The notes beneath the pieces are model-generated. The model was given only the letters and a program-made list of their open reading frames with translations, did no database searches and had not been told where the DNA came from. Below, one piece after another: positions 32,181-40,331 of a stretch of 64,000 nt of DNA; position 1 is the stretch's first letter, and every line of letters begins with the position of its first letter. The position numbers and the translations under genes are program-made. Source of the DNA: DTYU01 sp040756575. GTDB taxonomy: Bacteria > Bacillota > Desulfotomaculia > Desulfotomaculales > Ammonificaceae. The stretch is taken from NCBI GenBank assembly GCA_040756575.1, contig JBFLYP010000013.1, positions 8,432 to 72,431 on the forward strand. The letters are read 5' to 3'.

Positions 32181-33407
32181 TTATCCTAATTTTCCTTCGG
32201 AGCCCTGGTCCTTCACGAGCGTCAGCAGGTGACCCAGCTTCAACTTTTTCGTGGCCAGGTAGAACCCGTTTTCTTCCCGCGGCGGTATCTCTAACGGAAC
32301 CCGCTCCACGACCTCCAGCGCGTAACCCTGGATCCCTTTAATCTTGCGGGGGTTGTTTGTCATCAACCGCATCTTCCGGATCCCTAAATCAACCAGGATC
32401 TGGGCCCCGATCCCGTAATCCCGCAGGTCAGGAGGAAATCCCAGGGCCTCATTCGCCTCAACCGTATCCTTGCCGCGATCCTGCAGTTCGTATGCCCTGA
32501 TCTTATTTAAAAGCCCGATCCCCCGGCCCTCCTGCCGCATGTAGAGCAGGACGCCGACGCCTTCGGCCGCAATCATCTGCAGCGCCCGCTGGATCTGTTC
32601 GCCGCAGTCGCACCGCAGCGAGCCAAAGACATCTCCCGTAAGGCATTCCGAGTGCACCCGCACCAGGGGCGCCTCCACCGACTTCAGGTCGCCCATCACC
32701 AGCGCGATGTGCGCCTTGTCGTCGAGAATGCTTTCGTAGGCCACCGCCGTGAACTCGCCGTATCTTGTAGGCAGGCGCGCCGAACCCACCTGCCGGATCA
32801 GCTTCTCGGTCTGCCGCCGGTACCGGATGAGGTCGGCGATGGTGATGATCTTCAGCCCGTGTTGCTGCACAAACTCCAAAAGCTCCGGCACGCGGGCCAT
32901 CGTGCCGTCGTCCTTCATGATCTCGCACAGAACACCCGCCGGGGAAAATCCGGACAGCCGGGCAAGGTCAACCGCCGCTTCGGTATGCCCGGCCCGCCGC
33001 AAAACCCCGCCCTCTTTGGCCCGCAAAGGGAAGATGTGCCCGGGCCGGCGAAAATCCTGCGGCTTGGCTTCCGGATCAACGATCTTCTGAATGGTGAGCG
33101 CCCGCTCGTACGCCGAGATGCCGGTGGTGACACCCCGCGCGTCTACGGACACCGTGAAGGCCGTACCGTGCGGGTCCGTGTTATGCAGGACCATGGGAGG
33201 GAAATCAAGCTCATCGGCCCGCTTTTGCGTGATCGGCACACAGATCAGGCCCCGCCCGTGAATGGCCATGAAACTTACCGCCTCCGGAGTCACCTTTTCG
33301 GCAGCCATTATCAGGTCGCCCTCGTTTTCGCGGTCCTCGTCATCCACAACCACGACCATCTTTCCTTCCCGGATGTCCGCGATCGCCTCTTCAATCGTGT
33401 TAAACAT
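32181..33407 (-). CDS. ribBA: Bifunctional DHBP synthase / GTP cyclohydrolase II
   Basis: In this 408-residue fusion, residues 1-200 are DHBP synthase (VVVDDEDRENEGDLIMAAE, GRGLICVPI, GHIFPLRAKEGGVLRRAGHT, AVCEI-like VLCEIMKDDGTMAR) and residues 205-400 are GTP cyclohydrolase II with the zinc site SECLTGDVFGSLRCDCGEQI, and YMRQEGRGIGLLNKIRAYEL. It supplies both branch precursors of riboflavin. It lies between ribE and ribH. Confidence 0.96.
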   Translation of the reverse strand: MFNTIEEAIADIREGKMVVVVDDEDRENEGDLIMAAEKVTPEAVSFMAIHGRGLICVPITQKRADELDFPPMVLHNTDPHGTAFTVSVDARGVTTGISAYERALTIQKIVDPEAKPQDFRRPGHIFPLRAKEGGVLRRAGHTEAAVDLARLSGFSPAGVLCEIMKDDGTMARVPELLEFVQQHGLKIITIADLIRYRRQTEKLIRQVGSARLPTRYGEFTAVAYESILDDKAHIALVMGDLKSVEAPLVRVHSECLTGDVFGSLRCDCGEQIQRALQMIAAEGVGVLLYMRQEGRGIGLLNKIRAYELQDRGKDTVEANEALGFPPDLRDYGIGAQILVDLGIRKMRLMTNNPRKIKGIQGYALEVVERVPLEIPPREENGFYLATKKLKLGHLLTLVKDQGSEGKLG

Positions 33408-33423
33408 CGCCCTTAACCCCCAG

Positions 33424-34062
33424 CTAAATAAAGCCGTGCTCCGCTAAAAAAGAGGAGTCCATTCCCTTTTGTTTTGAAGCCCGGAAGAACTTTTCTATGT
33501 ATTTACCGATCATATCTGCCTCTAAATTGACTGTATCCCCCGGTTGTTTAAAACCCAACGTGGTAACAGCTCCGGTGTGCGGGATTACAGAGACCGTAAA
33601 CTCATCATCGCCCGCCTCTACCACCGTCAGGCTTATGCCGTCCACCGCCACCGAGCCCTTCTTGATCAGGTAGCGGGCCACCTCCGGCGGCGCCTCGATT
33701 GTAAAGACAGAAGCAATCTCCTGCCTAATTTTGCGGAGGATACGTCCCACGCCGTCGATATGCCCGGTGACAAGATGTCCCCCGATCCGGTCTCCAAGCC
33801 GTAGCGCCCGCTCGAGGTTTACCCTGTCGCCGGTCCGGAGCTCCCCTAAATTGGTCCTGGCAAGGGTCTCAGCCATAACGTCGGCGGTGAAACCTTTGTC
33901 TTTTAAGGCTGTAACCGTGAGGCAGACTCCGTTCACCGCAACGCTGTCCCCGACCCGGAGGTTCTCCATCACCTTATCGGCTGTGACGTGAAGTTCCGCG
34001 GAAACAGCCTGGCGTGTTATCCCCCTGATCCGGCCCAACTCTTCAACTATGCCGGTGAACAT
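33424..34062 (-). CDS. ribE: Riboflavin synthase, alpha chain
   Basis: This 212-residue protein has two homologous lumazine-binding halves: MFTGIVEELGRIRGI with GDSVAVNGVCLTVTAL, and GHIDGVGRI with KGSVAVDGISLTVVEAG. It dismutates ribityllumazine to riboflavin. It overlaps the ribD end by 16 bases. Confidence 0.95.
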   Translation of the reverse strand: MFTGIVEELGRIRGITRQAVSAELHVTADKVMENLRVGDSVAVNGVCLTVTALKDKGFTADVMAETLARTNLGELRTGDRVNLERALRLGDRIGGHLVTGHIDGVGRILRKIRQEIASVFTIEAPPEVARYLIKKGSVAVDGISLTVVEAGDDEFTVSVIPHTGAVTTLGFKQPGDTVNLEADMIGKYIEKFFRASKQKGMDSSFLAEHGFI

Positions 34063-35183
34063 CCGTGATCCACCCCCTCACGAGCCGGGTATCCTTCAAT
34101 GCAAAGGTCGCTACCCAACTCTTTCACGTTGACCTCTTTGAGGCGGATCGCTTTCGACAGGCTCCTGACACCGGTTCCGCCCACCGGCCCTATAGCTTCC
34201 CGGCCGCCGATAATCAAGGGTGCGATAAACCAGACCAACTTGTCTACCAAACCTTGCAGAAGAAAACTCGCGTTGACCGCGCTGCCCCCTTCAACCAGAA
34301 TGCTCGCTATCTCCCGCTCCGCCAGCGCAGTTAGCAAAAATTCGAGATCGACCGCCGGCCCCGGCCCGCAAACCAGGACCTCCGCCCCGGCCTGTCTCAA
34401 GGCCGCAATACGCTCCGGAGGAGCCATCCCGGTCACCGCAACAATGGTAGCCGCGTCCGAACCCTGAACAATCACCCGCGCATCGAGCGGCGTGCGCGCC
34501 CTGCTGTCAAGTATGACCCGCACCGGGTCGCGCCCGCCCTCCGGTAAACGCGTGGTAAGCGAAGGGTCGTCCTTTAAAACCGTACCTATACCTACCAGTA
34601 CTGCGTCGCAGGCGTTCCGTAGTTGGTGAACATACTCCCGCGCGGCATCTCCGGTGATCCACTTTGACTCACCCGTAGCGGTGGCGATCTTCCCGTCAAG
34701 ACTCATTGCGGTTTTCAGGATTACGAAAGGCTTGCGTGTGGTAATAAACTTTATAAAAGCCTCGTTTAACCGGTGGGCCTCCCTTTCCAGTACCCCGAAC
34801 TCCACCTCGATTCCTGATTCCCTCAAACGGGTGAAACCCTTGCCCGATACCAGGGGGTTGGGATCGGCCATTGCCGCCACCACCCTCCTGATCCCGGCTG
34901 CAATAATCGCTTCCGTGCAGGGGCCTGTCTTACCGGTGTGACAACAGGGTTCAAGGTTCACGTAAAGCGTCGAACCTCGCGCCGCACCGCCCGCAGCCTT
35001 GAGCGCCTCTATCTCGGCGTGCGGCAGGCCCGCGCGGTGGTGGTAACCCTCCCCCACAATCCGGCCTTCCCGAACTATCACCGCGCCGACCATCGGATTG
35101 GGGCTGGTCAACCCGCGCGCCTGAACGGCAAGCTCAAAAGTGCGGCGGATAAAATCTTCATCTGTCAGCCGCTCGAGGGCCAT
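34047..35183 (-). CDS. ribD: Bifunctional riboflavin deaminase/reductase RibD
   Basis: The N-terminal deaminase has the zinc site HAEIEAL and EPCCHTGKTGPCTEAII; the C-terminal reductase has KTAMSLDGKIATATGESKWI, VRVILDSRARTPLDARV and ILVEGGSAVNASFL. It carries out the second and third steps of the pyrimidine branch. ATG 35183 (MALERLTDED) has GGTGA upstream; the frame is open to 35258 without homology. It is the first gene of ribD-ribE-ribBA-ribH. Confidence 0.95.
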   Translation of the reverse strand: MALERLTDEDFIRRTFELAVQARGLTSPNPMVGAVIVREGRIVGEGYHHRAGLPHAEIEALKAAGGAARGSTLYVNLEPCCHTGKTGPCTEAIIAAGIRRVVAAMADPNPLVSGKGFTRLRESGIEVEFGVLEREAHRLNEAFIKFITTRKPFVILKTAMSLDGKIATATGESKWITGDAAREYVHQLRNACDAVLVGIGTVLKDDPSLTTRLPEGGRDPVRVILDSRARTPLDARVIVQGSDAATIVAVTGMAPPERIAALRQAGAEVLVCGPGPAVDLEFLLTALAEREIASILVEGGSAVNASFLLQGLVDKLVWFIAPLIIGGREAIGPVGGTGVRSLSKAIRLKEVNVKELGSDLCIEGYPAREGVDHGCSPA

Positions 35184-35194
35184 AACTTCACCAC

Positions 35195-35236
35195 AAAAAA
35201 TTCGGCTGCCCCGCAGAATCTGTCGCGGTAAGCAGC
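35195..35236 (-). promoter_or_regulatory. Attenuator-like hairpin in the ribD leader
   Basis: In minus sense GCTGC (35236-35232) pairs with GCAGC (35209-35205), with an inner CCGC/GCGG stem, followed by CGAATTTTTT. It resembles an intrinsic terminator placed between the promoter and ribD. No FMN-riboswitch (RFN) sequence is present in the short leader. Confidence 0.45.
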
Positions 35237-35256
35237 ATTTTCTGTATTGTAGTATC

Positions 35257-35286
35257 ATTATAGGTTTCCGGCTGCAAAGGTGTCAA
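35257..35286 (-). promoter_or_regulatory. Strong promoter of the rib operon
   Basis: Minus-sense TTGACA (35286-35281), 18-base spacer, TATAAT (35262-35257). The ribD ATG is 74 bases beyond the -10 box, too short for a full RFN element. Confidence 0.8.
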
Positions 35287-35425
35287 GACGAACAGCCGCC
35301 GGGTAATTACGCCGGCAGCCGTTTACCGGTAATAAACTATTTTCGCCTCCGCTTTCAATTGTTGTACCGTTTCGCTTTCTTGAAAATATAGACGTTTGGC
35401 CCTTTTTCTGATTGTTTTTTGTTAC

Positions 35426-35699
35426 ATGCGCAAGGAAGAAAAAACGCGGCTGCTCCTTCAGGGGTTCGAGGTTCTTCCCCTGGAACAGCATCTGGCAGAA
35501 CAGGCTGGCTGCCTGGCCTACCAGTTGCATACAGCAGGTTTTATTACAGGACCTAGCCGGCGCCATTAATACCACAACGGCACTTTACCTGGAAATGCCG
35601 CTTGTCAATACAAACCGTCAGCACTTTGAAATCGTTTCCGACCCCGAAGTGCGGGATTTAAAGGTTTTCTCGAGGAATTTGCGGCAGATGCAGAGTAAA
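35426..35699 (+). pseudogene. PIN-domain toxin remnant (frameshifted)
   Basis: From ATG 35426 one frame reads LLLQGFEVLPLEQHLAEQAG and stops near 35567; a second frame then gives INTTTALYLEMPLVNTNRQH and FEIVSDPEVRDL, the usual C-terminal end of a VapC-type PIN protein (ALYL..PLVT.NR.HF). The N-terminal catalytic aspartate part is missing. It is a decayed toxin gene next to the fumarase locus. Confidence 0.6.
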
Positions 35700-35704
35700 C
35701 CCTT

Positions 35705-36280
35705 TCAGCCGTCACCACTCACCCGGTTATTCGCGAGCCGCCAGCGCCTACTTTCCCGGTAAATGTCCCCGCCATAAATATCATTGGCCACCAGAGCGGG
35801 GAAGTCCTCGACGATAAACTCATGAACCGCTTCGGGGCCGAGGTCGGCGTAGGACAACACCCGGGCTTGCTTGATCGCACGGCTCAAAAGCGCACCCGCT
35901 CCACCGTAGGTGACAAAATAGACGGCTCTATATTCCGCCAGCGCCGCCACTACCTCCGGGGAGCGGTATCCCTTACCGATCATCCCTTTGAGCCCCTGCG
36001 CCAAAAGCAGAACGGTGTACGGGTCCATGCGCCCGGATGTGGTCGGTCCCGCCGCCCCGATCACCTTTCCCGGCGGCGCCGGGGTCGGTCCGACGGAATA
36101 GATTACCTGCCCTTGCAGATCCACTGGCAGGTCCTCCCCCCGGCTCAGCGACTCTACCAGCCGCTTGTGGGCAGCATCCCGGGCGGTAAGCAGCCGCCCG
36201 CTGAGCAAAACCGCCTGTCCTACCCGCAGGGATTCAATTACCGCGTCGGTCAAGGGTGTTGTTATTCGTAACGGTCTCAC
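35705..36280 (-). CDS. fumB: Class I fumarate hydratase, beta subunit (C-terminal domain)
   Basis: This 191-residue protein is of the Fe-S hydro-lyase beta type: LTDAVIESLRVGQAVLLSGR, LLTARDAAHKRLVE, IGAAGPTTSGRMDPYT and FVTYGGAGALLS. It forms the two-subunit class I fumarase (fumarate plus water to malate) with the alpha subunit at 37033-37872. The two genes are normally adjacent; here a toxin-antitoxin pair lies between them. Start GTG 36280, 23 bases after the toxin stop. Confidence 0.88.
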   Translation of the reverse strand: MRPLRITTPLTDAVIESLRVGQAVLLSGRLLTARDAAHKRLVESLSRGEDLPVDLQGQVIYSVGPTPAPPGKVIGAAGPTTSGRMDPYTVLLLAQGLKGMIGKGYRSPEVVAALAEYRAVYFVTYGGAGALLSRAIKQARVLSYADLGPEAVHEFIVEDFPALVANDIYGGDIYRESRRWRLANNRVSGDG

Positions 36281-36303
36281 CTATGCGGCCCCCCGCCATT
36301 ATC

Positions 36304-36708
36304 TTAAAAACGTAAGCTTTTCTGGGTTAGCATCCCGTACTGCTGGAAGTGACGGTCGTAGGTAAAGGCAGCATCAAAGCCGAGCCGCTCCATTAGCGCA
36401 AAGCTGGTGGCGTCAGTATAGGAAAAATCTTTATCGACATACTTTTCAATAATTTCTCTGGCCTTTTTTTCATCACGAGCAGAAATCCGCTCAACCGACC
36501 AGGTATTAGCTAAGAACCACTCCCTGGCCTTAGCCGGATAAGCCCGGACAGCAAGAAGATTGTAGGTTTCCGCCACTATAAAGTTTGATAAAACGAGCTC
36601 TGCCTTCGCTTCGGTAAGCCGGCGCAGAACCCCAACCGCCGCGCGATGGTTCCGGTCGTTTTCGAGAAGAAGCGCAGCAACCGCGCTCGAATCCACAAAA
36701 ACCCTCAC
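36304..36708 (-). CDS. PIN-domain toxin (VapC-type) within the fumarase locus
   Basis: This 134-residue protein has MRVFVDSSAVAALLLENDRN (first acid), SNFIVAETYNLL (second acid) and KDFSYTDATSFALMERLG plus AAFTYDRHFQQYG (later acids). All key PIN acids are present, so it is probably active. It overlaps its antitoxin by four bases. Confidence 0.85.
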   Translation of the reverse strand: MRVFVDSSAVAALLLENDRNHRAAVGVLRRLTEAKAELVLSNFIVAETYNLLAVRAYPAKAREWFLANTWSVERISARDEKKAREIIEKYVDKDFSYTDATSFALMERLGFDAAFTYDRHFQQYGMLTQKSLRF

Positions 36709-36959
36709 GCCTTCTCACCCAAGTATTTGTGCTTCTCCTCGGAAACATCCGTTTTCCCTTCACGGTCTACCGCCGAGCCGATGAGCCGCCAGATACCGTC
36801 ATCAAAACTCGCCCTTTTGTACACCGGCATCTTATAAAGAACTAGGCGGTCATCTTCAACTTCGCATAACAAGTAATCGCCTTCTTCTACCTGTAATTTC
36901 TCACGAACAAAAAGGGGAAGCGTTACCTGGCCCTTTGACCTTATTCTAACAAGTTCCAT
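36705..36959 (-). CDS. AbrB/SpoVT-family antitoxin
   Basis: This 84-residue protein has an N-terminal swapped-hairpin AbrB domain (MELVRIRSKGQVTLPLFVRE, then GDYLLCEVEDDRLVLYK) and a C-terminal toxin-binding tail. It pairs with the overlapping PIN gene as a VapBC-type module and would repress their promoter in the 73-bp gap after fumA. Confidence 0.82.
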   Translation of the reverse strand: MELVRIRSKGQVTLPLFVREKLQVEEGDYLLCEVEDDRLVLYKMPVYKRASFDDGIWRLIGSAVDREGKTDVSEEKHKYLGEKA

Positions 36960-37032
36960 TTTTAAACCTGCTCCTTATTTCTAATTTTCTTACCTGGTTA
37001 TAAATTAACACCATGCCTAATAAAAGTCAATG

Positions 37033-37872
37033 TTATAATTCTGCCGAGCGGTGCCGGGCGGCGTGGCAGTTAAGGTTGACCGCTACCGGCAGGCTGGCGA
37101 TGTGGCAGGGGTACACTTCCACGTGCACCGCCAGCGCGGTCACCCGGCCGCCCAGTCCCAGCGGCCCGATCCCGGACCGGTTGATTTCCGCCAGCAACTC
37201 CGCTTCGAGTGCCGCCGCCAGGGGATCTTGCGAACGGCTGCCTACCGGCCGCAACAGCGCCTCCTTCGCAAGCAAGGCCGCCTTCTCCATCGTCCCGCCG
37301 ATCCCCACGCCCACTACCAGCGGCGGGCAGGCGTTCGGCCCCGCCTTTTCGACTACTTCGAGGACGAACCGCTTTACTCCTTCGACCCCGTCGGCGGGCT
37401 TGAGCATCCGCAAAGCGCTCATATTCTCGCTGCCGGCCCCTTTAGGCGCGACGGTAATCTTTAACCTGTCGCCCGGCACGATCCGGGTGTGGATCACCGC
37501 AGGAGTGTTATCGCCGGTGTTCACCCGGTCGAGCGGGTGGCGCATCATTGAATTGCGTAGGTATCCCTCCGTATACCCCAGGCGTACCCCCGCATTCACC
37601 GCCGCCTCCAGGTCGCCGGCGATGCAGATTTCCTGCCCCACTTCAAGAAAAACCACCGCTACCCCGGTATCCTGACAGAGAGGCAGCCCCTCCTCCCGCG
37701 CCAGCGCCGCGTTGGACAACAGCTTTTCCAGCACGTCCCGGCCCTGCGGTGATTCTTCCCGTTTTAACGCCTCTTCTAACGCCCCGAGTATGTCGGCGCC
37801 AAGCGCTACGTTTGCCTCCCGGCAGAGCCTGGCCACCGCCGCCGCGATCTCCTCCGCGCGTACCGTACGCAT
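37033..37872 (-). CDS. fumA: Class I fumarate hydratase, alpha subunit (N-terminal domain)
   Basis: This 279-residue Fe-S hydro-lyase alpha subunit has the cluster cysteines in GLPLCQDTGVAVVFLEVG, GAGSENMSALRML and GPNACPPLVVGVGIGGTMEKA; the end GLGGRVTALAVHVEVYPCHI is complete. It binds the [4Fe-4S] cluster of the oxygen-sensitive fumarase. The beta subunit lies 750 bp downstream, beyond the AbrB/PIN pair. Confidence 0.9.
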   Translation of the reverse strand: MRTVRAEEIAAAVARLCREANVALGADILGALEEALKREESPQGRDVLEKLLSNAALAREEGLPLCQDTGVAVVFLEVGQEICIAGDLEAAVNAGVRLGYTEGYLRNSMMRHPLDRVNTGDNTPAVIHTRIVPGDRLKITVAPKGAGSENMSALRMLKPADGVEGVKRFVLEVVEKAGPNACPPLVVGVGIGGTMEKAALLAKEALLRPVGSRSQDPLAAALEAELLAEINRSGIGPLGLGGRVTALAVHVEVYPCHIASLPVAVNLNCHAARHRSAEL

Positions 37873-38108
37873 AACTTATCTCCGTTCTGTAAGGTATGGG
37901 TTACTTAATCTTCTACATCGGCAACAAATCTCCCTTCAGGCATAAACAAACAAAAAACGGAGTCAAGCGGCGGGCTAAAATTTCTTACAAAGATTTAGCA
38001 TTACCCTTGCAGGAAAAGCAAAGGTAAACTTTGACCGGCTTCCGACCGGCTTTGCAGGTTTCGTCGGGCAAGAGTCGTGCAAAATTCTTCAGTCGTGCGA
38101 AATTCTTC

Positions 38109-38137
38109 TTGACGCGTCGGAGAAAAGCCGGTAAAAT
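38109..38137 (+). promoter_or_regulatory. Promoter of the fluoride-responsive operon
   Basis: TTGACG (38109-38114), 17-base spacer, TAAAAT (38132-38137), about 40 bases before the riboswitch aptamer. The rest of the 37873-38108 stretch shows no gene. Confidence 0.7.
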
Positions 38138-38172
38138 TAGCCTCAGCGTTTGGTATCGGTGCAGGCCGGTAC

Positions 38173-38250
38173 TAAGCGCCGGTGATGGGGTTCACCGAAC
38201 GCGGTTACGCTGATGACCCCTGGCTGTGGTGCCAGGGGTCATTTTATTTT
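38173..38250 (+). ncRNA. Fluoride riboswitch (crcB motif) with terminator
   Basis: The stretch from about 38176 has the crcB-motif core: GGTGATGGGGTTCACC, then GAACGC, GGTTACGC and GCTGATGACCCCT. The last part is also the left arm of a ten-pair terminator hairpin GACCCCTGGC/GCCAGGGGTC followed by ATTTTATTTT (38214-38250). In this class fluoride binding holds the aptamer and prevents the terminator. It lies 20 bases ahead of an antiporter gene, one of the gene types known to be under such control. Confidence 0.87.
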
Positions 38251-38270
38251 CAAAACCGGAGGGACAGAGA

Positions 38271-39461
38271 ATGGATCTGTGGCTTCAAGCAACGGTGTGG
38301 GTGGGCTTGGCTTTCTTAGCCTCGCTGATCTCAATCCGGCTCGGCATCTCCGTGGCGATGGTTGAGATCTTCGTCGGCGCTCTGGGGGGAAACTTCTTAG
38401 GCGTCCACCCTACGCCCTGGATCAACGCTCTGGCCGCCGTCGGCAGCGTGGTCCTCACCTTTTTAGCCGGTGCCGAGGTGGAACCGGCGGTACTCAAACA
38501 ACGCTGGAAGGAAAGTCTCTCCATCGGGTTCGTTAGTTTTCTCCTGCCCTTCTTAGCGGCGTGGGCCTATGCCTACTGCGTGGCCGGCTGGAGCCCGGCG
38601 GGCGCCAAGATCGCCGGGATCGCCCTCTCCACCACCTCGGTGGCGATTGTTTACGCGGTGATGGTGGAGACCGGGCTCAACCAGACGGAACTCGGCAAAA
38701 TCATCCTGGCCGCATGTTTCGTCACCGACCTGGGCACGGTGTTAGCGCTTGGCGTCCTTTTTGCCCACTACAACCTCTGGCTCGCAGTCTTTCTTGCTGC
38801 GCTGGCCGTGGTATTACCCCTCGCGCCCAAACTCGCCCGGAACCTTTTCGCCTGTTGCGCCAACCGGGTCAGCGAGTTGGAGACCAAGTTTTTCTTCTTG
38901 ATCCTCTTCGGCCTGGGCGCCTTGGCCGTTAAAGCGAACAGCGAAGCGGTGCTGCCGGCTTATCTCCTGGGACTCGCCGTAGCCACCGTTCTCGCCGGCC
39001 AGAAACAGTTTGTGCGCCGCCTGCGGGGCTTGGCTTTCGCCTTCTTCACGCCCTTCTACTTCCTGAAGGCCGGTGCGCTTGTCTCCTTCAAGGCTTTGTG
39101 GGCGGGGCTCGGTTTGGTCATCATCCTGTTAGCGGTGAAAATGGCCGCCAAACTCGCCAGCGTCTGGCCGCTCACCGCCGCCTTCCGGTTCGGCAAGAAT
39201 GACGGCATCTACACGACCCTTTTGATGTCTACGGGCCTCACCTTCGGCACCATCTCCTCGCTCTTCGGCCTCACCCACGGCTACATCGACCGGCAGCAGT
39301 ACTCCGTGCTGGTCACCGTGGTGATCCTGAGCGGAGTGATTCCCACGCTGATCGCCCAGGCCTTCTTTAAGCCGGAGGTTAAAAAAGAACAGATCCCGGC
39401 TGCGGGCACCGCTCCCGTAAAAGAAGCCCTGCCGCCGCGGGCAAGTGAAGGAGGGAAATAA
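38271..39461 (+). CDS. Cation:proton antiporter, CPA2/KefB-like
   Basis: This 396-residue, very hydrophobic protein (about 12 membrane helices) shows features of the Na+/H+ exchanger fold: LGISVAMVEIFVGALGGNFL, FLAGAEVEPAVLKQRW, the paired ACFVTDLGTVLALGVLF region with the transport aspartate, and FFTPFYFLKAGALVSF. ATG 38271 follows CGGAGGG; the frame upstream runs into the riboswitch. Antiporters under fluoride riboswitches are thought to relieve fluoride or proton stress. Ion specificity is unknown. Confidence 0.85.
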   Translation: MDLWLQATVWVGLAFLASLISIRLGISVAMVEIFVGALGGNFLGVHPTPWINALAAVGSVVLTFLAGAEVEPAVLKQRWKESLSIGFVSFLLPFLAAWAYAYCVAGWSPAGAKIAGIALSTTSVAIVYAVMVETGLNQTELGKIILAACFVTDLGTVLALGVLFAHYNLWLAVFLAALAVVLPLAPKLARNLFACCANRVSELETKFFFLILFGLGALAVKANSEAVLPAYLLGLAVATVLAGQKQFVRRLRGLAFAFFTPFYFLKAGALVSFKALWAGLGLVIILLAVKMAAKLASVWPLTAAFRFGKNDGIYTTLLMSTGLTFGTISSLFGLTHGYIDRQQYSVLVTVVILSGVIPTLIAQAFFKPEVKKEQIPAAGTAPVKEALPPRASEGGK

Positions 39462-39463
39462 AG

Positions 39464-39901
39464 GTGTTTGAAAATATCATCGTGGCTTTCGACGCCTCGC
39501 CCCAGTCCTTCGCGGCACTGCGGGCGGCGCTGGAGATTGCGCAGAAATTTGGGGCTACCGTGACCACGGTCTCCGTAGTGCGGCTGCCGGAATACGCCGG
39601 CACCCTCGACGAGGTGGACGAAAACATCCAGCGCGCGCGCCAGTACTACGAGCAGCCGCTCCGGCAGGCCGCCTTCTTAGCCGCGGAAAAGGGTGTGGAG
39701 CTAAAATCGGAGGTTCTTTACGGCCACACCGGCGAGCGGCTGGTGGAATTTGCCGCCGCCGCGGGGGCGGACCTGATTGTTACCGGCGCGCGGGGCCTGA
39801 GCGGCGTCAAGCGCTATCTCTTAGGCAGTGTCTCGAACTACCTGGTTAACCACGCGCCCTGCCCGGTGTTAGTAATCCGGGATAAGGAACTAGGCACCTG
39901 A
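39464..39901 (+). CDS. Universal stress protein (UspA family)
   Basis: This 145-residue protein begins FENIIVAFDASPQSFAALRA and has the ATP-binding G-2x-G-9x-G-S/N pattern: VTGARGLSGVKRYLLGSVSNY, then HAPCPVLVI. GTG 39464 follows GGAGGG and comes two bases after the antiporter stop, so it is cotranscribed. USP genes also occur under fluoride riboswitches elsewhere. Confidence 0.9.
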   Translation: MFENIIVAFDASPQSFAALRAALEIAQKFGATVTTVSVVRLPEYAGTLDEVDENIQRARQYYEQPLRQAAFLAAEKGVELKSEVLYGHTGERLVEFAAAAGADLIVTGARGLSGVKRYLLGSVSNYLVNHAPCPVLVIRDKELGT

Positions 39902-39941
39902 AACCCTTGAAGCCACCACCGCTACCGGAGGGAATGGCGCA

Positions 39942-40331
39942 GTGCCGCTAACCTACTTCTGCCAAAAGTGCTGGCGGGAGGTCCCGGCCGGCGCCCGGGG
40001 CCCCTGTCCCCACTGTGGCGCGCCGCTGGACGACGGCGCCAGCTACGTAGAAAAGCTTATCCGGGCCCTTGATGCGCCCGAAGCCGCAACGGCTCTCCGG
40101 GCCGCCTACCTTCTGGGCAAACTAAAAGCGGCCGTCGCGGTGCCCGCGCTCGCGGCTAAACTGAAGGAAAGCCCGGACCCCTACCTATCGGCCGCCGCCT
40201 GCGAGGCGCTGGGCCAAATCGGCACGCCGGAGGCAGAGGCCACGGTTTGCGCCGCCCGCAAACACCGGTTTGCCACCGTCCGGCGGGTGGCGGTAAAATA
40301 CTGCCATAAAGGGGAGAAAAGCAATGCTTAA
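39942..40331 (+). CDS. Zinc-ribbon plus HEAT-repeat protein
   Basis: This 129-residue protein has an N-terminal zinc ribbon (YFCQKCWREVPAGARGPCPH, closing CPHCGAP) followed by two or three HEAT/PBS-lyase-type helical repeats (AATALRAAYLLGKLKAAVAV, PYLSAAACEALGQIGTPEAE, RFATVRRVAVKY). Such repeats bind proteins or nucleic acid. Start GTG 39942 after GGAGGG. Position in the fluoride unit suggests a stress role, otherwise unknown. Confidence 0.7.
   Translation: MPLTYFCQKCWREVPAGARGPCPHCGAPLDDGASYVEKLIRALDAPEAATALRAAYLLGKLKAAVAVPALAAKLKESPDPYLSAAACEALGQIGTPEAEATVCAARKHRFATVRRVAVKYCHKGEKSNA

Noticed and set aside
35287..35425. Possible FMN riboswitch upstream of ribD
   Set aside because: The conserved RFN words are absent on the minus strand and the promoter lies too close to ribD.
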